Positions 57,401-64,000 of a stretch of DNA of 64,000 nt are shown piece by piece. Under the pieces are notes generated by a model. The model was not told the origin of the DNA, ran no database searches, and saw only the letters and a program-made list of their open reading frames with translations. The stretch is from NCBI RefSeq assembly GCF_963678635.1, contig NC_087062.1, forward strand, positions 61,919,584 to 61,983,583, written 5' to 3'. Made by a program: the position numbers and the translations under genes. The stretch is from Symsagittifera roscoffensis. Lineage: Eukaryota > Xenacoelomorpha > Acoela > Convolutidae. Position 1 is the stretch's first letter; each line of letters opens with the position of its first letter.

Positions 57401-58495
57401 TTTCAATTCCTCTTTCCCTACATAGATTTGTCCAATTAGGTCTTCGTCGCATGTTATCATCGTCTTGGTATAGATGTTGATTCCATCTATATTTAGCATG
57501 ACCTCGTGTGGACCATAAGCTTCAGTGTACCTATTATCAACACGTACCGACTTGCTGCCCCCTCTCGTAAGTAGTGCCCTGAGCGCTCTGGAAGTCGTTT
57601 GTGGACTTATTCCACTCAAGTAGTCTGCATACACGTCAATGTGCATTATCGTCTGGTCGCTCGGCTCGCTCAAGTTTCTGGTTACCTCGTGTCCGCCCAC
57701 TGTTATTATCGACATTATTCTTGCTCCGATTTTCGATATTCCAAAAGGTTTACCTGTCACCATTTTCACGGTGTTACAATTCCCGGTCTTCGTTGAGCCC
57801 GTTCTAGCCTCTGGTACTGAGTTCGATCTGATTAATGCTTCGTTGAAATTTTGTCTTTCGATTTCCAACTTTAGTCGTTGCTCTATTTCTTTCGCTGCCA
57901 GATCTTGTTTCACTTTGGCAATTGCTTCCGTCGCCGCTTTCTCATAATTTATCTCTAGAGAGCTTCCGGCTGCGGAGTCTAACGCACCGCTAACATGTGT
58001 GACAGCTTTCACTGTCTTCGTCGGCAATTCGGTGTTTGGTGCCCCTAAGTTCCTAGATTCGAACTCGTTTTGCCTGTTCCGCTGATTCTGCACCGCCGCT
58101 AATGCCAACTTATGTTTGGGGTGATTCTGGTCCTTGACCGCTTCCCAGAACAAGGGACAATCCATTCTGAAGTGCCCCTCCTGGTTACAGAAGAAGCATC
58201 TGGCGCCTATCTTGATGATTAAGCCATTGTAGTACTCGTGTTCCTCCATCTGACTCATATCCTCCTCATCCGGTGCATAACCTAGGCTCTTCATGCCTTG
58301 TTTGTACGTTGTGCAGTCAGCCACATGATGATCCGCTGACCCGCAGTTCGCGCATGATCTGCGCTTATCCATATCATCTCTAGGTTTGTACCATGATGAC
58401 CTCTGGGGTTGACCTCCCCCTTGCGTGTTCCTGTTTTCAGAATATGAGTACTTCTTAGGTTTCATCAGCATGTATTCTCTTGATTTCTGTCTCAT
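51437..58495 (-). CDS. Pol polyprotein of a giant Ty3/gypsy-type retrotransposon
   Basis: 2352 residues, uninterrupted. Order: two CCHC zinc knuckles (residues 48-61 and 100-113); aspartic protease (LLDTGA, Asp407; flap-side ILGRDF about 480); reverse transcriptase about 770-960 with MCYVDDVVIA (893-896); RNase H about 1036-1160 (DTDAS 1041, RVDNRAL, HQNADSLSK); a linker of about 400 residues, acidic and low complexity; integrase with H/H and CLAC zinc residues (about 1583-1621) and DDE core at Asp1649, Asp1708 and Glu1744; WRGPF near 1883; a long acidic tail; and a macrodomain-like C-terminus (about 2204-2345). RT before integrase places it in Ty3/gypsy. The nucleocapsid knuckles belong to this frame and not to gag. 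The ATG overlaps the gag stop (ATGA). All catalytic residues I can check are present. Confidence 0.95.
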   Translation of the reverse strand: MRQKSREYMLMKPKKYSYSENRNTQGGGQPQRSSWYKPRDDMDKRRSCANCGSADHHVADCTTYKQGMKSLGYAPDEEDMSQMEEHEYYNGLIIKIGARCFFCNQEGHFRMDCPLFWEAVKDQNHPKHKLALAAVQNQRNRQNEFESRNLGAPNTELPTKTVKAVTHVSGALDSAAGSSLEINYEKAATEAIAKVKQDLAAKEIEQRLKLEIERQNFNEALIRSNSVPEARTGSTKTGNCNTVKMVTGKPFGISKIGARIMSIITVGGHEVTRNLSEPSDQTIMHIDVYADYLSGISPQTTSRALRALLTRGGSKSVRVDNRYTEAYGPHEVMLNIDGINIYTKTMITCDEDLIGQIYVGKEELKVRSIGHCAMLEEDAMHIGTEADVTGHVLDINGKKTQLRGLLDTGAVLSVIPIETWEKMGFDKGDLIDSRIRLSAANKGALRVLGRTPIMALNLGERNLWMSFIVVENLDESDQFILGRDFIRNFDVTIDLNNAMFRIRNPDRRYAIKPVILIMANENKAPVFLSRRVRLKANEAAIVSLRMKNYNELSDNKQVCIVPNPNSQSAAVLGRSFSITKSGLCVSVLLNTLDIPITIQRGRKLGYALPVKTRYETIENSKQNEVVDCPNHRDKICILRRLQRIKDSSGLIKSLKSETDDGLSSCSNFPERPTLDEMQTDKPVLPEIEHLRGKLKDEQLEAIKDVLERNEEVFSRHKADIGCCNFVEHEIELEENAVPHREGARRMTPHKSDACRKEIETLLEYDMIEPSKSPWACGVVMAKKKGDQLRFCCDFRYLNSVTVKDAYPIPRIDESLSKLGDAKFFTTLDLGSAFWQVPLRKQDRDKTGFACELGLFQWKRMPFGLCNATATFQRLMAHALIGVTKKYGNLVMCYVDDVVIATPTLEDHIERLDEVFACMKRSGLKCKPSKCEILKDSIKYLGRMVDKHGIRPDPDAVEAVLTWKSPKTEHQLMSFLGFANYYREFIKGYADKVYPMQQLMRHKGKKFTWNNAAEESFQRIKKELCEAPVLGMPTEKGMYVLDTDASVVAISGILHQEQEWNGKTVLRPIAYGSKVLSDTEMKYGAPKAEMFAVVTFVEKYRAYLGSEPFKLRVDNRALSWLKTYSMDQSYIGRWIVRLDGYNMIIEHRTRDKHQNADSLSKKTEFYERQEQREADRPEIKDGFSFMDKETYDSLPLTRWLDKSGKPIEGHPELPKETLEKTILKKSSGIPIGIMLKSKIVRETLKAKGYDLPQVEEGTVRIDEDLMGLLEKLSDDKPVIQGKGQEAPELTILRREKTVNNTDISKESTTDSKEVVRSLVEKIPEKILEQTKVRDKKVTFREEIEHLGLDQESGEWYRFMEEDGTGEGKLSGERKEWDEDSDESSEDQDSLCMILAEEKMRQHDRELQTDPSSGTYNLEIQEVRGGEELEKIAVSRKPLRELSCNSNVRTNLVPEDDMKIVKRMICVKLSDDIHNPGEMNGQIMALKEHVKARYRLSDLIRAQKNDKMTSNLSKWIHSGVKEKGELEEDSYKILSQFYKEKRDLLYHTAEGVVACKRRDEEKILHKHNLIILPQLYQTEVLFRSHDQMGHQGIDKVQQRILHRFDWPGMRKACERWVNACLACLQVKDPRKMKFPLKSVESSEFNEVVQIDHQKICMTESGYNQILVIIDHFTKLAEAVPCQTASAEETCDHLITHWISRYGCPMTFQSDNGKAFVGDLTKELMKRSHIAQAHSTTYHPQTNGLVERQNRTLVNMLRVYCSRYMTDWDKYLPQVVGAYNSTQHSTTGISPFMMLTGRERAMPLTFFYPEYEGKRTSPQAYVKEAIKRQQELNELCRRNTAQAQMRQRKKYDEKILRARPYEVGQYVWVFQNVIPPKGTKKLLKKWRGPFMITEVHQQGRFYRLSTGRAAHYENLKPHVPSPEDWCLPKDMEGLEYLVVEPACEVNEKGTREKNDGNENLSLDDNEKIEVESDAGSFVEEDWNDPEQNEVPKWMEPDRPTPPETRTGNRKRTGMRYNRYGDDFLIDKIQPDKLGDELLSAGELEAGEEWQVIDDGGHYPQDDYSTPELETDLEQSEIERRENTNLRILEWMRDVKDESREGQSIQQIDVSAANYMKTEDPLFGWTATDRPLDIPKDNSDPTTSTGTSINIFVRGVGVGLTHTENLMIKKLKEVRETSGLELEEEEPEPTIGRNFKTKFEIPNEYSENIMITDSDFILSNRTSAICITADMSFKSRLEADFKREYQNVEFLFRQRPGLGGMAALPPSVAQVPGKYLCFLVTRVNDRNTIDPEHVILALTRLRDFMIERGIVEVSMPVYDPNRGKLSSRELYAILHVVFAETEIRVHLHKKYYLSIA
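51461..51886 (-). other. Macrodomain-like C-terminal domain of Pol
   Basis: Pol residues about 2204-2345. The segment order resembles TARG1/OARD1-type macrodomains: a SDFILS start, an AICITADM strand, VPGKYLCFLVTR, a helix, then IVEVSMPVYDPNRGKL, RELYAILHVVFAETEIRVHL. The last part follows the family's closing strand-loop-helix-strand closely. By comparison with TARG1, the catalytic Lys is Arg (in LVTR), the catalytic Asp falls on Gly, and the Gly-rich loops are replaced. Binding of ADP-ribose is therefore doubtful. The old copy keeps the same segment near 21050-21350. Confidence 0.55.
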
Positions 58496-60240
58496 CTCTT
58501 CTGGGGTGCGCTGTCCTTCGACAATGTGTAGTATGTTGCTAACATTGTCCTTAAGTCATCACTTTTCACCCCATCAATGAACTTCGAGGCAATGCTAAAG
58601 TTCCGTCTGTTTGTCGACTCCTCTGGGTCACTCCTCCTTCTCAAGCTCTCGAGGTCATCTAGGAACCGATCTATTGACTCGTCGTCCCTCTGCCTTCTCT
58701 TTTCAAATCGCATCATCGCTTGGTGACCCTTCATGCCTGACCCGAATCGATTCAGCAATATCTCGAAGATCTTGTCCGCGGTGTCGCGTTCTTCCTCCTT
58801 CTTTGCGACCACGCATTTTAATGCCGTTCCTTCCAAGTTGCTCAGTATGGCTGTACATGCTTGTCTTTCGTCACTCAAGTTGTCTTGTTCTAGATGTAAT
58901 CTCATCACTTCCACCCAAGTGTCAATGCATCCATCGGAGTCGTCCTTGAATTCTTTTGGCTTCTTGAATGTCTTTCTTGATTCTCCCTCTCTCCTGTCGC
59001 TCGAGTCAGTGTTCCTCGTGGCGAAGGCCTCTAGAGTCCTGTTCATCATCTCCCAAGTGCTGGCCCATGTCATAGCATCCGGTCCTGTGTTGCTGTTAGC
59101 TGTTGAATCTCCCGGAGCAGTCGTTGTATTCGACGTTCCATTCTTCATTATTGTTTTCGCAGCTGTTGGTGCTATGCTTATCGCATCCCTGGTTAAGGGC
59201 AACGGTGTCGATTGCCGTTTGTTCCTTTGTGGTTCTACAAAGTCAACTCTGGTGCTTTGCGTACGATCCGCTGCCGGTCTTTCTTGTGGAGTGGAACCTC
59301 TCAAGATTGCATCCAACTTCGCCTGTATTGCACACGAACTCTCGGCTTGACTCTTGCTCATTGTGTCCATTCTCCTTTCCAGGCTCCCTAATTGGCTGTT
59401 GACATCATCATATCGGTTCTTCAACTGTTGCATGTCTGTTTTGATGTTCTTTTCTCGTTCTTCATTGGTGGCTTCTACCTTATCTGACATTTCCTTGAGT
59501 CTCTCATCTGTTGCCTTAGCTAGGTTAAAATAACTGTCTAGATACTCGTGCTTGTTGTATCTTATCTCCTTTTTTATCACCTCTCTGTCTTCTTCACTGT
59601 GCTTAAGTCTTTTGTCAATCTGATTTAATTTCGCCAACAAGTCACCCAGCTCAATGGTAGTCTCTTCATGGTCAGCTGTCGGTCTCTCTTCGGCCGTAGC
59701 CTCTGCTTTAGTTTGTTCCTCTCTTGGATTGGCTTCTGAGGTCTTCGTGCTCACTGTCCCAAATGTTCGTGCTCTTTCTGCTTTTGGTTCTTCAGTCACG
59801 TTTTCTTTTGTTTTTATTCCGAACATTATTCCCAATTTTTCCGTAAAAGATGTCCTCTTTACTTGAGAGTCTTCTTTCACCGTTTCTTCGGTGTTGCCTA
59901 TTGCATCTTCCGCGTCATCTATCGGTGAGAACTCTATGGGTTTCTGGTTCGGTTCCTCTGCATTGGGCATTGGAGTTGACTCTGTCGCCATCTTCCTTGT
60001 TTCATCCACACTTTGATCGGGTGTCTCTAGATCAATCTCGATGGTGGGTTCTACTCGCTCCCCTTCCGTGCCCTCTTTCGCCCTGTTCTCCGCTGTACTC
60101 CTTGTGCTGACCATGTTAACTGAAAAGTTCGTCTTCGTTATCTTTGGGCCCGTTGATGTCGTTCCGCGCAGCGATGAATTATATTTCGTGTTTGATCCAC
60201 TTGACCTTTTTTCGAGCACCGGTACCCTACTCCGCCTCAT
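58492..60240 (-). CDS. Gag polyprotein of the giant gypsy-type element
   Basis: 582 residues. The N-terminal third is Ser/Thr/Glu-rich and probably disordered; residues about 195-310 form a long charged coiled coil; residues about 415-580 match the retrotransposon Gag (capsid) domain: CIDTWVEVMRLHLEQ, ILSNLEGTALKC, ILLNRFGSG, ESIDRFLDDLESLRR, FIDGVKSDDLRTML. No zinc knuckle is present; these are encoded at the start of pol. The stop overlaps the pol ATG by ATGA, which suits termination-reinitiation or a frameshift. An in-frame Met at residue 43 (MVSTRSTAE) could be the true start. Confidence 0.92.
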   Translation of the reverse strand: MRRSRVPVLEKRSSGSNTKYNSSLRGTTSTGPKITKTNFSVNMVSTRSTAENRAKEGTEGERVEPTIEIDLETPDQSVDETRKMATESTPMPNAEEPNQKPIEFSPIDDAEDAIGNTEETVKEDSQVKRTSFTEKLGIMFGIKTKENVTEEPKAERARTFGTVSTKTSEANPREEQTKAEATAEERPTADHEETTIELGDLLAKLNQIDKRLKHSEEDREVIKKEIRYNKHEYLDSYFNLAKATDERLKEMSDKVEATNEEREKNIKTDMQQLKNRYDDVNSQLGSLERRMDTMSKSQAESSCAIQAKLDAILRGSTPQERPAADRTQSTRVDFVEPQRNKRQSTPLPLTRDAISIAPTAAKTIMKNGTSNTTTAPGDSTANSNTGPDAMTWASTWEMMNRTLEAFATRNTDSSDRREGESRKTFKKPKEFKDDSDGCIDTWVEVMRLHLEQDNLSDERQACTAILSNLEGTALKCVVAKKEEERDTADKIFEILLNRFGSGMKGHQAMMRFEKRRQRDDESIDRFLDDLESLRRRSDPEESTNRRNFSIASKFIDGVKSDDLRTMLATYYTLSKDSAPQKR

Positions 60241-60524
60241 TATTTCTATTTACAACTGCTCCTATTTACAATTTTATTATATACACGATTCTATTCTAAT
60301 AGTAAGTAGTAAAAAAAATAAAAAAAAACGTGTTAAAAACCTTATCCAATTCTCTTTCTAAGACCTCCGAACAACTTTCCTTAATTTGGTCTTAACCGTA
60401 CCTATTTCGATTTGTCTTATTCTGTCTTAAGACACACTTGTTGTGATTCTGCTTCAATTTTTATACCGTCCCAAGACTATTCGTCACTATCACAGTACTC
60501 TCCGCTAGTGTCCTAAGACCCTTG
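60241..60524. other. Gag 5' untranslated leader
   Basis: AT-rich, non-coding, with A/T homopolymers near 60310-60330 just upstream of gag. No primer-binding site could be assigned. Confidence 0.4.
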
Positions 60525-61205
60525 TACCAAGACTACTGTCCCAAGACTAGTGTCCCAAGACTACTGTCCCAAGACTAGTGTCCCAAGGCTAGTGTCCCAA
60601 GATTACTGTCCCAAGACCACTGTCCCAAGACTAGTGTCCCAAGGGTAGTGTCCCAAGACCAGTGTCCCAAGGCTAGTGTCCCAAGACTAGTGTCCCAAGG
60701 CTAGTGTCCCAAGACTACTGTCCCAAGACTAGTGTCCCAAAGGTAGTGTCCCAAGACCAGTGTCCCAAGGCTGGTGTCCCAAGACTACTGTCCCAAGGCT
60801 AGTGTCCCAAGACTACTGTCCCAAGACCAGTGTCCCAAGGCTAGTGTCCCAAGACTAGTGTCCCAAGACCACTGTCCCAAGACCACTGTCCCAAGACCAC
60901 TGTCCCAAGACCCTGTCCCAAGACCACTGTCCCAAGACCCTGTCCCAAGACCCCTGTCCCAAGACCCTGTCCCAAGACCACTGTCCCAAGACCCTGTCCC
61001 AAGACCCTGTCCCAAGACCCTTGTCCCAAGACCACTGTCCCAAGACCCTGTCCCAAGACCACTGTCCCAAGACCCTGTCCCAAGACCACTGTCCCAAGAC
61101 CACTGTCCCAAGAACCTGTCCCAAGACCACTGTCCCAAGACCCTGTCCCAAGACCACTGTCCCAAGACTGCTCTGTCCCAAGACTTCTTCGGTACTGTCC
61201 CAAGA
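60525..61205. repeat. 13-15 bp minisatellite in the element's leader
   Basis: Dozens of tandem units of (A)CTGTCCCAAGAC and close variants (ACTAGTGTCCCAAG, ACCCTGTCCCAAG). Unit length is 13-15 bp and higher-order variants alternate. On the element strand it reads GTCTTGGGACAG. It lies between the LTR-like block and gag. Open frames of 100-177 codons across it on both strands are repeat artefacts. Confidence 0.95.
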
Positions 61206-61839
61206 CTCGTCACGGAGTGTCTTCCTCGTTGTAGGGACTTCTTGTATCACCGTACCTTGTACCACCACTCAAGCTCTAGTAAAATTTTCCCAAAAACCCT
61301 CTCTTAAAAGCCAAATGCTGACCCCCCTCTTCTTTTTGGTTGTTTCTATTTCAATGTAGGTGCGCAGGTATCTTGTGATCACCTGTTCGTATAAAACCAA
61401 ACACAAATCCTCACTAAAATGCAACAAAAATCTAAGTAAGAAAAATAATAAAAACAGAAAAATGAGCCCACCTGAAATTCAAAGGTGACCAATGTCTACC
61501 TTTCGTCTAAAAAAAATGTCTGGTACCTAATTGCCACGCGTTTTCCTCCCCCCACTAGTGATCTTATGGGGTATCACAAAAGCTGTCTATATCCGGTCCC
61601 CCCTACCAAACCAACCAGCGTACCAGTCTTAACTCGAGTTGAATTTTGGATCTCCACCTAATATTACCAACGCGTGTTAATTTCTAATGTAACTAAGTCA
61701 ACGATGTCGACTAATTAGTTACTCTAATTTCCCCCTTTTTACAATTTACAACCGCCAACCTCTAACTTAACCAGTCCCCCTTCTAACCTCCCCCCTTTCT
61801 AGCCCCCCTTCTTAAGCCTAAAAATTACTTTAAGCGCCG
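61206..61839. other. Non-coding region between leader minisatellite and LTR-like block
   Basis: No coding frame. The LTR 3' boundary and primer-binding site should lie here, but with diverged LTR copies I cannot place them. Pyrimidine-rich tracts occur on the plus strand (61725-61812). Confidence 0.4.
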
Positions 61840-62980
61840 GGTGCTAAACCTCTCAAGAGAAAACCGTAGACCTGTTTCCAGGCCTGCTCAAGTAAAAACG
61901 TTCCTCAAAACTGGGGGATTTCGCTTATCCAATTTTACACTTATCTCCTATAATGTAATGTGGATTCTAACGATACCCGTTCTGCCCAACTTGAGAACTC
62001 GAGAATTGCCAAATCCTTCTTGGCTGCTTTCCCACTCGACTGGTCACCTGTTCCAGTCCAGTCTCCTTTTGGTTCAGCCAAGTGTCCCTGAACCACTTTC
62101 CCACTCGGCTGGTCACCTCTTCCAGTCAAGTCTCCTATTGGTTCAGCTCAAGTGTCCCTGAACCACTTTCCCACTCGGCTGGTCACCTCTTCCAGTCAAG
62201 TCTCCTATTGGTCCAGCTAAGTTCCAAGCTATCTGAAAACCCTTGACAACGCCCCACTTCGGGCACTTTATTCAGTTTACTGGTTTAAATTGCTAGGTTG
62301 ATCGAAACGATCGAACTTGTAAAACAGTATGGGTATACTATTTAATTAATATAAAGGTTTGATCCAACTAATCTGGTGTCAAAGTCACTGTCTTTTTTCG
62401 TTTTATGGTTTTTGTTCCTTTTTCTATTCTTTTTTGGTTTTTGTTTTGCTTTTTGTCTTTTTGCTCGTGTTTTTGTCCCCCTAGTTGCCCCCCTTTACTC
62501 GGTTAGCTAAGCCTCGTTCGGAGAGCGTACCAGGAAATTTTCTCGAGTTTTCTTAAAAAGCTATCACGGTACAACCGGAAGGTTTGCACGTTCCTGTCGA
62601 ACCGTACCGCCGGTACTCTAGAATGGGCATTCAGCCCGAAGCTGTCTCAAGTGGGTTCGACTCCGTAGTCTTGATGTCGTAAACACCCAGGAGCGCCATA
62701 AAAACACTATGTAACATTCGTCTACTACAGTCACACATGAGGCTTAAGAAAAATAGGCCCTATAACTATTGGCTCAGGAGTCAGGGACACTATCTCTTGT
62801 GTTTTTCCGCCTCAAATCAGTCGGAGCCAATTCGGTTCGCTTGTGACATGAGACTACGACCCGTTACAGCTTAAAGGCTACTACTAAAATATCCCCCCAC
62901 TCTAGAATTAGAAACGTCCCCATACTCAGGTCTCTAGATACCCAAAATACATGAACGCCGTTAAAAACCGGGTCGGAACA
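61840..62980 (-). repeat. LTR-like block at the 5' side of the giant element
   Basis: Diverged counterpart of about 41915-42943. On the element strand it may begin TGTTCCGACCCGG at 62980, consistent with the TG start of LTRs. Conserved blocks include the complement of CCAGGAGCGCCATAAAAAC (near 62688) and TGATGTCGTAAACAC (near 62670). It contains three copies of a 70-bp repeat absent from the other side. The boundaries are tentative. Confidence 0.72.
62025..62225. repeat. 70-bp tandem repeat inside the LTR-like block
   Basis: Three head-to-tail units containing TTTCCCACTCGGCTGGTCACC, CCAGTCAAGTCTCCTATTGG and AGTGTCCCTGAACCAC. The second and third are nearly identical, the first more diverged. 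Such repeats in an LTR often mark enhancer-like or variable U3 sequence; that role is inferred. Confidence 0.88.
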
Positions 62981-63564
62981 ATCCGTTAAGTTGCTTTTTT
63001 ATTAGACAGTGGAACTTTGATCCATTTCAGATGGATCAACCTAAAACTCGCCTTACCTCAACATAACAATCATAAAACACACTCTAGAAATTTAAATTAA
63101 GGACTCACATGTTGATGCGCTCAAGCACAGGAAGTAATTAAATGGGTGAGCAACTCTAGAATTAACTAAAGTAACTAGATAAGTTCAATGTTTATCAGTT
63201 TTAACAACAAGAACAAGTTTTTACTCTAGACTGCAGTTTTATGTGGACCATTGGGACACTCAAGCTGTCCACCTTTCCGTCGAAGGTTCACTCTGGTCCA
63301 GTTCGAATAATTGTTCTCTCGGGAATACTCTGTCTTCTATTTCAGATAGGACAGCTCTACTCTTGTTCACTATGATGGAAATTGCGAATTGCAATTTCAC
63401 ACTCGTTTTTATCTGACAACTTTCCCGCAATTGTTCTGAAATTGTTCTCTTTTCTTTTTCTGATTTTCAGTTATCGCGAGAAAATCGTGCATGACATGTT
63501 CCATTCGAAAATTTGAAAAATTAAATTTCACTACAAAATCAAGTGTTTTCTGCTCTTCTCAAGG
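62981..63564. other. Spacer between the giant element and a PLE fragment
   Basis: No coding frame, tandem repeat or inverted repeat recognised. It probably contains the host target-site flank of the giant element. Confidence 0.4.
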
Positions 63565-63852
63565 TCAAACTTCCAAATATGACCGACTGGCACAGAGCTT
63601 TCTCGTAGTAAATATCACTTGGGCTCCGGCGTTTTGACGCAGTTTGGCAGCAAACCACTCCGATGCATTACCCCTGTATTGTAATGTTATAATGGGTGCA
63701 CTGACCTTTAAAGGATCTTCCTTGACTGATGTTACTGTTGTTCGTGTGTCAGTTTTTCGGTCGATGATCTTATTCAACGTTCTTAATACAACACCATCTG
63801 ACCATTTTTCAGGGTATTGATTATCCACCCATTGTTCTTTATTAATCTTCAT
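63565..63852 (-). pseudogene. Penelope-like element fragment (RT to GIY-YIG linker)
   Basis: 95-codon minus frame. PIITLQYRGNASEWFAAKLR followed by AQVIFTTRKL is the conserved PLE segment linking RT to the nuclease, as at about 12680-12760 in the first PLE. Upstream WVDNQYPEKWSDGVV also fits PLE sequence. The frame then changes (CASRSYLEV) and the GIY-YIG core is absent. Amino-acid differences from the first PLE suggest a different subfamily. Confidence 0.8.
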
Positions 63853-64000
63853 TGCCTTGTCAAAGTTTTAATTACTATTGTTTTTGTTCAGTATATACAA
63901 TCACTTTTAGCGACCTTTTCCCTCAATTCCTAGCTTCTTATCGGTAGATGAGTTCGATGTGAATTCAAATTCAATTCAGGCCATTCCGGGAAGCTATAAG
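63853..64000. other. Right edge, no gene seen
   Basis: Short AT-rich stretch. It may contain more of the PLE relic upstream, but nothing is recognisable. Confidence 0.3.

Noticed and set aside
43585-60361. Many plus-strand frames of 60-309 codons opposite gag, pol, ORF3 and ORF4
   Set aside because: Antisense shadows of the four long minus-strand genes; none has motifs of its own.
60774-61359. Long frames on both strands rich in Pro-Lys-Thr-Val or Gly-Thr-Val-Leu repeats
   Set aside because: They are produced by the 13-15 bp minisatellite, which is open in several frames at once.
1-64000. tRNA, rRNA, CRISPR, operon or phage features
   Set aside because: None seen on either strand; the context is an animal nuclear genome.

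Overview
The window is animal nuclear DNA, most likely from an invertebrate. Two ordinary host genes with short spliceosomal introns can be recognised (a ZFYVE1/DFCP1 orthologue and a profilin-4 orthologue). Nearly everything else is retrotransposon sequence, satellite or DNA-transposon debris. There are no prokaryotic features. The species cannot be fixed from the sequence.

Layout. 1-1240: satellite array with a period near 173 bp. 1758-7314 (minus): ZFYVE1-like gene, 12 coding exons found, last exon(s) with the second FYVE finger missing from the window. 7443-8296: Tc1/mariner-like inverted-repeat element; 8953-9160: a small hairpin element. 10187-11814 (minus): profilin-4-like gene, with a MITE-like element in its intron. 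12335-14885 (minus): Penelope-like element (PLE) with N-terminal region, reverse transcriptase and GIY-YIG nuclease; a PHD-like zinc finger sits inside the RT and the catalytic YVDD is damaged. 15.2-15.9 kb: minisatellite. 15.99-33.89 kb (plus): old, heavily mutated, internally duplicated copy of the giant LTR element described next. 34.2-36.9 kb (plus): dead LINE-like element. 37.2-39.2 kb (plus): second PLE relic flanked by direct repeats. 40.07-42.09 kb: large inverted repeat made of LTR-like sequence around a minisatellite. 42944-43143: assembly gap.

43.1-63.0 kb (minus): a giant Ty3/gypsy-type element about 20 kb long with long open frames. Reading along its own strand it has an LTR-like block, a 13-15 bp minisatellite leader, gag (582 aa), pol (2352 aa, overlapping gag by ATGA), then two further long frames in the env position. 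These are ORF3 (1043 aa, with a complete SGNH/GDSL hydrolase signature and a second degenerate one) and ORF4 (over 1400 aa, unrecognised). Pol carries the nucleocapsid zinc knuckles at its own N-terminus. It also has a roughly 400-residue linker between RNase H and integrase, and ends in a domain that looks like a TARG1/OARD1-type macrodomain whose catalytic residues are substituted.

Comparing this copy with the old one at 16-34 kb shows three things. ORF3 and ORF4 were ancestrally one giant reading frame. The C-terminus of ORF4 is displaced by a one-base frameshift in the younger copy and runs into the assembly gap. The old copy lost exactly the integrase before it was internally duplicated. 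The most novel content is this element: a gypsy-type retrotransposon that seems to have replaced env with a giant SGNH-containing protein and added a macrodomain-like tail to Pol.
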